From: an uncultured Flavihumibacter sp. | GTDB taxonomy: Bacteria > Bacteroidota > Bacteroidia > Chitinophagales > Chitinophagaceae | Assembly (NCBI GenBank): GCA_946481605.1 | Contig: CAMLPA010000181.1 | Location: forward strand, 1-6,689 | Length of the DNA: 6,689 bases | Direction of reading: 5' to 3' | Shown here: positions 1-6,689 of the stretch, in pieces | Numbering within the stretch: the first letter of the stretch is position 1 | How the letters are laid out: every line of letters starts with the position of its first letter | Position numbers and translations under genes: made by a program | Notes under the pieces: generated by a model | The model's database searches: none | Told to the model about the DNA's origin: nothing | What the model saw: only the letters and a program-made list of their open reading frames with translations

Positions 1-924
1 ACATTGCTCACCCTTTCAGGAGCGGGCTTGGGCGATATCCGCAGCATTGTATTCGACAACCAGGATGTACCCACCATGGTGCAACCCACACTGAATACAG
101 AAAAGAACATTCTTTTCCGCGTGCCCGACACAGCTTTCGGCGGCCCGCAAAACATCATTCTCACCAACAGTGCGGGTAAAACACTGTCGGTTCCATTCAA
201 TGTAATCGCGCTGCCCAGTGTTTCGGACGTTTCCAATTACAACTTCACTGCAGGCACCAGGCTCACACTTACCGGCAACAACCTTGATGATGTTTCTACA
301 GTAATCATTACAGGTACCACTGATGCTGCTACCATTGTTTCCAAATCCAGGAAAACAATGGTGATAGATATGCCTGCTACCAATGTGAACCGCGGTACGC
401 TTGACATTACGAACGCCTCCGGAAAAATCACCACCACACAGGAATTCGTGAACGTCGACAAGGCCCTGCTCATTTTCACCGACGCGTACGGTCCTGATTT
501 CAGCGACAACTCCTGGGGCGACGGCGGATTTATCTCTACCACCGAATTCAAATCAGGCACCAAATCCGTTGCTAAAACCTACGCCAAAGGTAACTGGCAC
601 CTGATCGGATTCGCCAACTGGTGGCCGCGCGTGGCCTATTCACCCGACTACAAATACCTGAGCTTCTGGGTAAAAGGCGCTTCTGCGGACCATAGCCTGT
701 ATGTTTATTCGCTGCAACAGGATCCCGACAAAGACAACGAATCACTCGGTTACAAGGTGGACATTCCTGCCAATACCTGGAAATACTTCAAGATACCACT
801 CACGGAAGCGAAACTCTGGGGCGCAACACCTTCCGGGACTTTCTCTGTACTCCGGTTCAGGATACATGGCCCGGATAACGCGAATGAAACGTTCCATTTC
901 GATGACATCATGCTCGTAAAATAG
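1..924 (+). CDS. Surface glycan-binding protein with IPT/TIG repeats (3' part, SGBP-B-like)
   Basis: The 5' end is cut by the window edge: the frame is open from base 1, and 307 residues precede the TAG stop. Residues are numbered from the first visible codon. Residues 1-70 and 71-152 are two Ig-like IPT/TIG folds, each with the LTLSGAGL / LTLTGNNL opening and a later NSAGK / NASGK turn. Residues about 155-307 form a different beta-sandwich rich in exposed aromatics (W172, W199, W207, W208, W223, W260, W273) that ends in FHFDDIMLVK, typical of carbohydrate-binding jelly-roll domains. This tandem-Ig plus C-terminal binding domain layout matches SGBP-B/SusE-like outer-membrane lipoproteins, whose role is to hold polysaccharide at the cell surface for a SusC/D transporter. 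The lipoprotein signal would be off-window. The ligand is inferred from the neighbours to be mannan or glucomannan. The next gene starts 80 nt downstream on the same strand. Confidence 0.85.
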   Translation, partial: TLLTLSGAGLGDIRSIVFDNQDVPTMVQPTLNTEKNILFRVPDTAFGGPQNIILTNSAGKTLSVPFNVIALPSVSDVSNYNFTAGTRLTLTGNNLDDVSTVIITGTTDAATIVSKSRKTMVIDMPATNVNRGTLDITNASGKITTTQEFVNVDKALLIFTDAYGPDFSDNSWGDGGFISTTEFKSGTKSVAKTYAKGNWHLIGFANWWPRVAYSPDYKYLSFWVKGASADHSLYVYSLQQDPDKDNESLGYKVDIPANTWKYFKIPLTEAKLWGATPSGTFSVLRFRIHGPDNANETFHFDDIMLVK

Positions 925-982
925 CGTTCAGAAAGGATAAAATAACTGACCACATCGCTATCGCTTTACAAAAGGAGCGAAC

Positions 983-990
983 TAAATTTG
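983..990 (+). promoter_or_regulatory. Possible Bacteroidota -7 promoter element (TAAATTTG)
   Basis: TAAATTTG in the 80-nt gap before the mannanase gene is an exact match to the Bacteroidota -7 consensus TAnnTTTG. No TTG/TTTG -33 partner is visible about 19-21 nt upstream; the nearest candidate is TTTA at 965-968, which is too close. Transcription from here would leave a leader of only about ten bases before the ATG at 1005. It could be an internal promoter for the mannanase-symporter-phosphorylase set or a chance match in an AT-rich spacer. A GGAGA at 990-994, ten bases before the ATG, could act as a weak ribosome binding site. Confidence 0.22.
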
Positions 991-1004
991 GAGAAATTCT
1001 GAAG

Positions 1005-2294
1005 ATGAAAAAACTACTGCTATTGGCGTTGCTGCTGGCCGGCATTGCTTCCGTGGAGGCACAGTTCGTAACGGTGCGTAACCATCAGTTTATATTGAAC
1101 GGTCAGCCCTATTATTATATCGGCACCAATTACTGGTACGGATCTTTACTTCCGCTGGAAAAAGATTTGGATAGAGGTATCAACCGCCTCAGGCGGGAAC
1201 TGGATCAGCTAAAAGCCCTGGGCGTAACAAATTTGCGGGTACTGGCAGGTGCTGAAGGAGAAGGACTGGTGCAGGGCGTAGAACGTGTGGGCCCGGCGCT
1301 GCAACCGGAGAAAGGAAAATTTAATGAAGGTGTGTTAAAAGGACTGGATGTATTGCTGGTGGAAATGAAGAAAAGAAATATGAAGGCCATCGTTTTCTTC
1401 AGCAACAACTGGGAGTGGAGCGGTGGATTTATCCAATACCTGCGGTGGAACAACGTGATAAGCGAAGAAACTTTCCGCAAAAAACTGGACTGGGATGAAC
1501 TTCGCGATGTGGTGAGTAAATTCTATTCCTGTGCACCCTGCCTGGAGGATTACAACAAACACATGAACGTGGTGCTGAACCATACCAACCACCTTACCGG
1601 TAAAAAATATACGGAAGACCCCACCATTATGGCCTGGGAACTCGCCAACGAACCGCGCCCCATGCGTCCTGTAGCCAACGAAGCTTACGCGAAGTGGATC
1701 GCCGACGTTTCAGCCGCCATCAAAAAGAAAGCGCCGAAACAACTGGTGACCCTGGGCCACGAAGGCACCATTGGTACAGCAGATGACGCCTTGTATGAAC
1801 GGATTCACCTGGATAAGAATGTGGATTACCTCACCATACATATCTGGCCCAAAAACTGGGGATGGTTCACGCACACAGATTCTACAGAGCAGGTAAAGAA
1901 CGCCTATAAACTTAGCGCGGAATACGTGGAGAAGCACGTGCAACTGGCGCGAAAACTGAAGAAACCCCTGGTGATAGAAGAATTCGGCTGGAACCGCGAT
2001 GGTATGGTCTATTCCCACAAAGCGGCTACTGCTACCCGTGATGAATACTACCGCCAGATCTTTTCCGAGTGGTTAAAACACAAACAAGCCGGCGATGTAA
2101 TTGCCGGTGCGAATTTCTGGGCCTACGGCGGAGATGCACGTCCCATTCCCGGACAGGATTTCAAGAAGAAAGGCGATGAATGGATGGGCGATCCACCCAT
2201 GGAGCAGCAGGGATTGTATTCCGTTTTCTCGTCAGACAGTTCAACGTTAAAACTCATCCGGTCGTTCACCAGGCCAGTAACCGTCCAGCGTTAA
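1005..2294 (+). CDS. Secreted endo-beta-1,4-mannanase, glycoside hydrolase family 5 (subfamily 7-like)
   Basis: This 429-residue protein should hydrolyse internal beta-1,4-mannosidic bonds in mannan or glucomannan with retention of configuration. The N-terminus MKKLLLLALLLAGIASVEAQ is a classic signal peptide with a signal peptidase I site after A19 (V-E-A/Q). There is no lipobox cysteine, so the enzyme is probably periplasmic or released. GH5 landmarks occur in order along a (beta/alpha)8 barrel: R78 in NLRVL, the acid/base E216 in WELANEPRP, H279 in TIHIW, the nucleophile E326 in PLVIEEFGW, and the beta-8 tryptophan W372 in NFWAYGG. Motifs such as GTNYWYG near residue 40 and DPTIMAWELANEPRP are typical of the mannanase subfamily rather than GH5 cellulases. 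A C176-x-x-C179 pair may form a disulfide. The ATG at 1005 is chosen because it begins the signal peptide. The stop is 6 nt before the symporter ATG, so the two are almost certainly co-transcribed. A GH5 enzyme of other beta-glucan specificity is less likely, given the GH130 neighbour. Confidence 0.9.
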   Translation: MKKLLLLALLLAGIASVEAQFVTVRNHQFILNGQPYYYIGTNYWYGSLLPLEKDLDRGINRLRRELDQLKALGVTNLRVLAGAEGEGLVQGVERVGPALQPEKGKFNEGVLKGLDVLLVEMKKRNMKAIVFFSNNWEWSGGFIQYLRWNNVISEETFRKKLDWDELRDVVSKFYSCAPCLEDYNKHMNVVLNHTNHLTGKKYTEDPTIMAWELANEPRPMRPVANEAYAKWIADVSAAIKKKAPKQLVTLGHEGTIGTADDALYERIHLDKNVDYLTIHIWPKNWGWFTHTDSTEQVKNAYKLSAEYVEKHVQLARKLKKPLVIEEFGWNRDGMVYSHKAATATRDEYYRQIFSEWLKHKQAGDVIAGANFWAYGGDARPIPGQDFKKKGDEWMGDPPMEQQGLYSVFSSDSSTLKLIRSFTRPVTVQR

Positions 2295-2300
2295 ACCCGC

Positions 2301-4124
2301 ATGAAACTCCAACCCATAGACCTTGCCATCGTTGTTTCTTACCTCGCCCTGATGGTCATGATCGGCTGGCTCATGCGCAAGCGTGCCCGCGTGAACAAAG
2401 AGAGCTACCTTATGGGCGGAAAAAAACTGCCCTGGTACATGCTGGGTTTGAGCGACGCGTCAGATATGTTCGACATCAGCGGCACCATGTGGATGGTGGC
2501 ATTGTGCTTTGTGTACGGCCTGAAAAGCATCTGGATTCCCTGGCTGTGGCCGGTTTTCAACCAGGTGTTCAACATGATGTTCCTGGCCAAATGGCTGCGG
2601 CGCTCCAACGCCAATACCGGTGCGGAATGGCTCGCTACCCGCTTCGGCACCAGCGGCAGGGGCGTTCGTGCCTCGCACAACATCACCGTGGTTTTCGCAC
2701 TGCTCGGCTGCCTCGGCTTCCTGGCGTATGGCTTTATAGGATTAGGGAAATTCATGGAAATATTCATCCCCTGGAACCTGGTATCCGCTTATGTTCCGTT
2801 CGAAGTGAGCCCGGGGTATGTACCACATTTCTACGGTATTGTGTTCACCCTCTTCGCGATGTTCTACTCCATATTGGGCGGCATGCACAGCATTGTACTG
2901 GGCGACGTGATCAAATACATTATCATGACCGCAGGCTGCATCGTGATCGCCGTCATCGCCATGAAACACCTGCAAGGAAATGAATTGCGTGTACCCGAAG
3001 AATGGCGCAACCCATTTTTCGGCTGGGAACTTAACATGGACTGGACCGGCATCATAGCAGACGCGAACAAAAAGATACAGGAAGATGGCTTCGGACTGTT
3101 CGGTATTTTCTTTATGATGATGCTGTTCAAAGGAATTTTTGCAAGCCTTGCAGGTCCGGCGCCCAATTACGATATGCAGAAAATACTTTCCACGCGTTCA
3201 CCCAAAGAAGCATCTAAAATGACGGGATTCGTATCCATCGTATTGCTTCCGATCCGCTATTCCATGGTGATTGGTCTAACGGTATTGGCGCTGCTGTATT
3301 TCCCGCAACTGGGCATCTCCTCACCTACCGGTACCGATTTCGAAAGAATACTTCCTGCCGCCATCAACAATTTTCTTCCCGCAGGTTTACTCGGCCTCGT
3401 ACTTACCGGGTTGCTCGGCGCGTTCATGGGTACTTTCTCCGGAACACTTAACGCGGCGCAGGCGTACATTGTAAACGACATCTACCTAAAATATGTTCAT
3501 CCGAAGGCGTCCAACAGGCGCATTATCTACATGAATTACCTGATGGGTATTGTAGTGGTAATTGCCGGTATTGTCCTGGGCTTCTTTGCGAAAGATGTGA
3601 ACAGTATCCTTCAATGGATCGTGGGCGCACTCTACGGTGGTTACATCGCCGCCAACGTGTTGAAATGGTATTGGTGGCGCTTTAACGCGAATGGTTTTTT
3701 CTGGGGTATGATGGCGGGCATCGCCGCAGCACTTGTATTCCCGTTGTTGTTCGACGGGCTGCCGCTTTACAAATGGCCGCTGCTCTTCCTCATCTCCATA
3801 GCGGGCTGTATCATCGGAACCTACACGGCACCACCTTCCGATGAAAATACACTCAAATCATTCTACAGCACCGTGAAACCATGGGGCTTCTGGAAGCCTG
3901 TGCACGATAAAGTAATGGCTGAAAACCCAGACTTCATTCCCAATAAAAGATTCGGTACCGATATGTTCAATGTATTACTCGGTATCATTGCCCAATGTTG
4001 CCTCACCTTACTGCCTATGTATATCGTTCTGGGTATGCAGGCACCGCTCTGGACCGTTATCCTCATCCTTGCCGTTATCATCTTTATCCTGAAAAGAACA
4101 TGGTGGAATAAACTGGAAAACTAA
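2301..4124 (+). CDS. Sodium:solute symporter family permease, probably for manno-oligosaccharide uptake
   Basis: This 607-residue inner-membrane protein is predicted to import short mannosides, probably coupled to sodium. The N-terminus (PIDLAIVVSYLALMVMIGW, then KRARVNKESYLMGG and KKLPWYMLGLSDASDMF) is the usual opening of the SSS family (TC 2.A.21). About 14-15 hydrophobic segments are visible, including residues 6-25, 78-98, 126-153, 174-200, 203-222, 265-285, 307-335, 355-376, 411-430, 436-455, 464-484, 490-508 and 553-597. GGMHSIVLGDVIKY (193-206) and TLNAAQAYIVNDIY (382-395) match the conserved TM5 and TM8-region motifs. A hydrophilic stretch at about 510-552 precedes the last two helices. 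In the B. fragilis mannan locus a related symporter accompanies the mannosylglucose phosphorylase, which supports the substrate guess. The ATG lies 6 nt after the mannanase stop with no clear Shine-Dalgarno site, so translational coupling is plausible. Family assignment is firm; substrate and coupling ion are inferred. Confidence 0.88.
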   Translation: MKLQPIDLAIVVSYLALMVMIGWLMRKRARVNKESYLMGGKKLPWYMLGLSDASDMFDISGTMWMVALCFVYGLKSIWIPWLWPVFNQVFNMMFLAKWLRRSNANTGAEWLATRFGTSGRGVRASHNITVVFALLGCLGFLAYGFIGLGKFMEIFIPWNLVSAYVPFEVSPGYVPHFYGIVFTLFAMFYSILGGMHSIVLGDVIKYIIMTAGCIVIAVIAMKHLQGNELRVPEEWRNPFFGWELNMDWTGIIADANKKIQEDGFGLFGIFFMMMLFKGIFASLAGPAPNYDMQKILSTRSPKEASKMTGFVSIVLLPIRYSMVIGLTVLALLYFPQLGISSPTGTDFERILPAAINNFLPAGLLGLVLTGLLGAFMGTFSGTLNAAQAYIVNDIYLKYVHPKASNRRIIYMNYLMGIVVVIAGIVLGFFAKDVNSILQWIVGALYGGYIAANVLKWYWWRFNANGFFWGMMAGIAAALVFPLLFDGLPLYKWPLLFLISIAGCIIGTYTAPPSDENTLKSFYSTVKPWGFWKPVHDKVMAENPDFIPNKRFGTDMFNVLLGIIAQCCLTLLPMYIVLGMQAPLWTVILILAVIIFILKRTWWNKLEN

Positions 4125-4149
4125 ATGTATCACAAGCAAATGAAGTTTT

Positions 4150-5340
4150 ATGAGCGCACATTTTGAAAGCAGGCTGAACATGTTGCACGGGGAGTATGAA
4201 AAGCTCATCAACCGCCCCAATGTGAAACAGGAACACGGAAACGGTGTATTTTACAGGTACAGATACCCGGTACTAACGGCGGCGCACACCCCCATTTCCT
4301 GGCGGTACGATCTGAACGAAAACAGCAATCCCTTTCTCATGGAACGATTCGGGATCAACGCGGTGTTCAACGCCGGCGCCATAAAATTTGATGGAAAATA
4401 TATACTGGCCGCCCGTGTGGAAGGTGCCGACCGGAAATCATTCTTCGCCCTGGCAGAAAGTGATAACGGTACAGACAGATTCAGGTTCCGACACTTCCCA
4501 CTCCTCTTACCGGAAACCGTTCATCCCGATGTGAACGTATACGACATGCGCCTTACACAACATGAAGACGGCTGGATATACGGACTTTTCTGCACTGAAC
4601 GCCGTGATGCCTCCGCCCCGGTTTCCGACCAGTCGGCGGCTATTGCGCAATGTGGCATCGTCCGCACAAAAGACCTCGAAAACTGGGAACGCCTGCCCGA
4701 CCTGGTTACGCCTTCAGCACAACAAAGGAATGTGGTGTTGCATCCTGAATACGTTCAGGGCCAGTACGCGTTCTATACCCGTCCTCAGGATGGGTTTATT
4801 GAAACTGGAAAAGGTGGAGGAATAGGGTTCGGCCTTTGCGCCGATATTACCGCCCCGCATATCGAAAAGGAAACGGTAATTGATCCCAGGATTTACCACA
4901 CGGTTTATGAAGCGAAGAACGGACTTGGCCCGGCGCCACTCAAAACCCCAAAAGGATGGCTGCACCTGGCCCACGGTGTACGGCACACCGCTGCCGGCCT
5001 TCGGTATGTACTTTACCTCTTCATGACCGCATTAGACGATATTACGAGGATCACACATAAACCGGGCGGGTATTTTATGGCCCCTGAAGGAGAAGAAAGG
5101 ATTGGAGATGTTTCGAACGTACTGTTCTGTAACGGATGGATTGAAGATGAAGACGGTCGCGTATTGATTTATTACGCCTCCTCTGATACGAGGATGCACG
5201 TGGCGGAAACCACGATGCAGCAATTGATAGATTATGTAACGAATACGGAAGAAGATACTTATACAAGTGCAGGTTCGGTTCGATCTGTTTTGAAAATCAT
5301 TACGGAAAACGAGCACGTATTCAGTAAAAGTATGTTCTAA
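4150..5340 (+). CDS. 4-O-beta-D-mannosyl-D-glucose phosphorylase (GH130, subfamily 1-like)
   Basis: This 396-residue protein should phosphorolyse Man-beta-1,4-Glc to alpha-mannose 1-phosphate and glucose in the cytoplasm; it has no signal peptide. The start MSAHFESRLNMLHGEYEKLI and the segment FGINAVFNAGAIKFDGKYILAARVEG (68-93) are characteristic of the mannosylglucose phosphorylase group. The single catalytic acid of GH130 corresponds to D132 in NVYDMRLTQHEDG, one residue from the D131 reported for the B. fragilis enzyme. HPEYVQGQYAFYTRP (198-212), GLGPAPLKTPKGWLHLAHGV (258-277) and DVSNVLFCNGW with the later YYASSDTRMHVA (320-352) are the family's blade motifs, with basic residues expected to bind phosphate. 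Length agrees with family members of about 390 residues, so the gene looks intact although a recombinase gene follows after 24 nt. The symporter stop is 25 nt upstream. A mannobiose or mannooligosaccharide phosphorylase (other GH130 subfamily) is the main alternative. Confidence 0.92.
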   Translation: MSAHFESRLNMLHGEYEKLINRPNVKQEHGNGVFYRYRYPVLTAAHTPISWRYDLNENSNPFLMERFGINAVFNAGAIKFDGKYILAARVEGADRKSFFALAESDNGTDRFRFRHFPLLLPETVHPDVNVYDMRLTQHEDGWIYGLFCTERRDASAPVSDQSAAIAQCGIVRTKDLENWERLPDLVTPSAQQRNVVLHPEYVQGQYAFYTRPQDGFIETGKGGGIGFGLCADITAPHIEKETVIDPRIYHTVYEAKNGLGPAPLKTPKGWLHLAHGVRHTAAGLRYVLYLFMTALDDITRITHKPGGYFMAPEGEERIGDVSNVLFCNGWIEDEDGRVLIYYASSDTRMHVAETTMQQLIDYVTNTEEDTYTSAGSVRSVLKIITENEHVFSKSMF

Positions 5341-5364
5341 CAGAAGGCATACCGTTTCAGAGCA

Positions 5365-6288
5365 ATGCAATATCCTAATCCTACTATCGTCTACGGGCGA
5401 CCGAAAAACTATGTAACCATTACTGAACGCGCATGTATAAACGTAAGCGGGTTTGCTGCGTTGTACAAGGAAATGGAGCGTTCCATCAGCGTATCCGGCA
5501 AAAGTAAGAGTACACTTAATAATTACGCGCGTCAGTTGGCGCACCTGGCGCTTCATTATGAAACACTTCCTACTGATCTTGATGCGGATCAGGTAATGGA
5601 TTACCTGCACCAGTTGTTGCAAAACAGATCACTTTCTGTATCCTTCTTTAAATTTACCGTATTCGGCATGCGTTTCGTTTGTAAACTTCGCGGCCTGGAA
5701 TACAAGCAGTTCGGTCTGCCGGAGATTGAGCGGCCCAAAAAACTACCTGTAGTTTTGAATGGTACCGAGATAAAGCAACTGATGTCGGCCTGCACACAAT
5801 TAAGGAACAAACTCCTGATCGGACTATTATATGGCTGCGGGCTTCGTTGCAGCGAAGTGCGTCAACTCACCATTGCAGACGCAGACCTTGAGCGCAGGAT
5901 GTTGCTTGTTCGTCAGGGCAAGGGTAGTAAGGACCGATACGTTCCCCTTGGAAATATGATTGTTCGCGGCATTGCTGCGCACCTGTCAGCCGATAAACCT
6001 GTCAAATATCTTTTTGAAGGGAAAACAGGAGACCCCCTCTCGCAACGTGCAACCCAGATGGTCGTAACCCAGGCGGTGAAAAAAGCTGGTATCCATAAAC
6101 CGATTAGTACGCACACCCTTCGTCATACCTATGCCACGCACCTGCTGGAACAAGGGCTTGATATCGTAACCATTAAATCTTTGCTGGGACATTCGAATAT
6201 AGAAACCACGATGGTTTACCTTCATATTGCCCGCATTCCGGCGAGAACCGCTTTCAGTCCGCTGGATACACTTTACGACCAGCATTAA
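5365..6288 (+). CDS. Tyrosine recombinase/integrase (XerC/D-like), possibly an IS91-associated or orphan recombinase
   Basis: This 307-residue site-specific recombinase has an N-terminal SAM-like core-binding domain at about 28-110 (SKSTLNNYARQLAHLALHY) and a catalytic domain at about 128-290. All catalytic residues are present: R161 in YGCGLRCSEVRQL, K186 in RQGKGSKDRYVPL, H250 and R253 in THTLRHTYATHL, H276 in LLGHSNIETT and the nucleophile Y285 in MVYLHIA. The protein would cut and rejoin DNA through a 3'-phosphotyrosine. The N-terminal VYGRPKNYVTIT segment and the C-terminal FSPLDTLY tail recall a Bacteroidota group often seen beside IS91-type Y2 transposases, but that is from memory and no transposase follows here. 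It is probably not the chromosomal dimer-resolution XerC or XerD, which lack this leader and tail. It starts 24 nt after the phosphorylase stop in the same direction, so it may be read through from the PUL operon. The DNA target cannot be told from the sequence. Confidence 0.88.
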   Translation: MQYPNPTIVYGRPKNYVTITERACINVSGFAALYKEMERSISVSGKSKSTLNNYARQLAHLALHYETLPTDLDADQVMDYLHQLLQNRSLSVSFFKFTVFGMRFVCKLRGLEYKQFGLPEIERPKKLPVVLNGTEIKQLMSACTQLRNKLLIGLLYGCGLRCSEVRQLTIADADLERRMLLVRQGKGSKDRYVPLGNMIVRGIAAHLSADKPVKYLFEGKTGDPLSQRATQMVVTQAVKKAGIHKPISTHTLRHTYATHLLEQGLDIVTIKSLLGHSNIETTMVYLHIARIPARTAFSPLDTLYDQH

Positions 6289-6291
6289 GCG

Positions 6292-6689
6292 CTATTTTCT
6301 TCCAAAATCTGCCGGATTTTCACCCCATGCTTTTGTTTCCCATTTCAGAATCGGGTTGGGGTAATCATGCTCCTTTAACCATTTCTCTGCACGTTCCACC
6401 ATATCGAATAAGACCTTGTTTTTTTCACTTCTGGCATGATTGGTACGGGCCTTTTTTTCTTTCACCCAGCCTATCGCATTTCGGCTATCTGAATAAATGG
6501 GAAGCTCAGTTCCATTTTTATGGCACAAAGCCAGGGCGTGTACGATTGCGAGGAACTCAGCGATATTGTTGGTTCCATCTTCAAGGGGTCCCACCCGGAA
6601 CAATTTTTCTCCGGTTCCTGTATGAACACCCTGGTATTCCACCATTCCTGTAGCGGTATTCCAGGCGCCATCCACTGAGATGCTTTCCT
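6292..6689 (-). CDS. rnhA: Ribonuclease H1, C-terminal catalytic domain (5' part outside the window)
   Basis: The gene runs on the minus strand and its start lies beyond the right edge. The frame stays open to the edge (residues ESISV precede DGAW), so the GTG at 6675 is an internal valine, not a start. The visible 132 residues are an RNase H fold that cleaves the RNA strand of RNA:DNA hybrids. Numbering the GTG valine as 1, the metal-binding residues are D2, E40 (NNIAEFLAI), D63 (IYSDSRNAI), E119 and D123 (WGENPADFGRK). Each lies exactly 69 below the recalled Bacillus halodurans RNase H1 residues D71, E109, D132, E188 and D192, and the GRK ending also matches. The missing N-terminus is therefore expected to be a small hybrid-binding (viroplasmin-like) domain, for a total near 200 residues. 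The gene is a housekeeping function unrelated to the mannan locus and ends 3 nt from the recombinase stop. Confidence 0.93.
   Translation of the reverse strand, partial: ESISVDGAWNTATGMVEYQGVHTGTGEKLFRVGPLEDGTNNIAEFLAIVHALALCHKNGTELPIYSDSRNAIGWVKEKKARTNHARSEKNKVLFDMVERAEKWLKEHDYPNPILKWETKAWGENPADFGRK

Noticed and set aside
956..980. CGCT...AGCG short inverted repeat in the gap before the mannanase gene
   Set aside because: The stem is only about 4 bp with a long loop and no following T-run, so it is not a credible terminator or operator.
2180..2983. Open frame of 267 codons on the + strand overlapping the mannanase end and symporter start
   Set aside because: It overlaps two well-supported genes in another frame. 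Its product is rich in Arg, His and Pro with no recognisable domain, as expected for a frame-shifted shadow of a membrane-protein gene.
4125..4166. 13-codon frame (MYHKQMKFYERTF) starting right after the symporter stop and overlapping the phosphorylase start
   Set aside because: It is too short to support as a gene. The phosphorylase start at 4150 gives the family's normal N-terminus, so this is probably chance, though it could affect translational coupling.
5032..5622. Open frame of 196 codons on the minus strand across the phosphorylase/recombinase junction
   Set aside because: It is antisense to two genes with intact family motifs. The translation is a low-information mix of Ile, Arg, Cys and Tyr with no domain.
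5365..6288. Reading the recombinase as housekeeping XerC or XerD
   Set aside because: The N-terminal leader (about 27 residues before the core-binding domain) and the FSPLDTLY tail do not fit standard XerC/D, and the position beside a PUL gives no support for it.
6286..6294. AGCGCT palindrome at the convergent stop codons as a bidirectional terminator or recombination site
   Set aside because: A six-base palindrome is common by chance, has no stem extension and lies within or against both stop codons.

Overview
The window looks like a chromosomal segment from a Bacteroidota bacterium, probably close to Chitinophagaceae (the lineage is inferred). The reasons are a surface glycan-binding protein with IPT/TIG repeats of the kind found in Sus-type polysaccharide utilization loci (PULs), the absence of strong Shine-Dalgarno sites, a TAnnTTTG-type promoter element, and a GH130 / sodium-symporter / mannanase set like the Bacteroides fragilis mannan locus. 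Base composition is moderate and even, and coding density is very high.

Layout: (1) 1-924, + strand, the 3' part of a surface glycan-binding protein: two IPT/TIG folds, then a Trp-rich C-terminal carbohydrate-binding domain. Its start lies before the window, where SusC/SusD-type genes would be expected. (2) 1005-2294, a secreted GH5 (subfamily 7-like) endo-beta-mannanase. (3) 2301-4124, a sodium:solute symporter family permease. (4) 4150-5340, a GH130 4-O-beta-D-mannosyl-D-glucose phosphorylase. (5) 5365-6288, a complete tyrosine recombinase starting 24 nt after the phosphorylase. (6) 6292-6689, minus strand, the C-terminal catalytic domain of a Bacillus halodurans-type ribonuclease H1 that runs out of the window and converges on the recombinase with 3 nt between the stop codons. 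No gap between genes exceeds 80 nt. I saw no tRNA, rRNA, CRISPR array or convincing terminator.

How the genes work together: genes 1-4 read as the catabolic end of a beta-mannan/glucomannan PUL. The surface protein holds the polysaccharide, the mannanase cuts it outside the inner membrane, the symporter imports short products, and the phosphorylase splits Man-beta-1,4-Glc with phosphate into mannose 1-phosphate and glucose. In the described B. fragilis pathway a cellobiose 2-epimerase first converts mannobiose to Man-Glc. That gene is not in this window, and the position after the phosphorylase is held by a recombinase. I did not find a clearly undescribed system. The most interesting points are the missing epimerase, the swap of a GH5 enzyme for the GH26 mannanase, and the tightly packed recombinase at the operon's 3' end.
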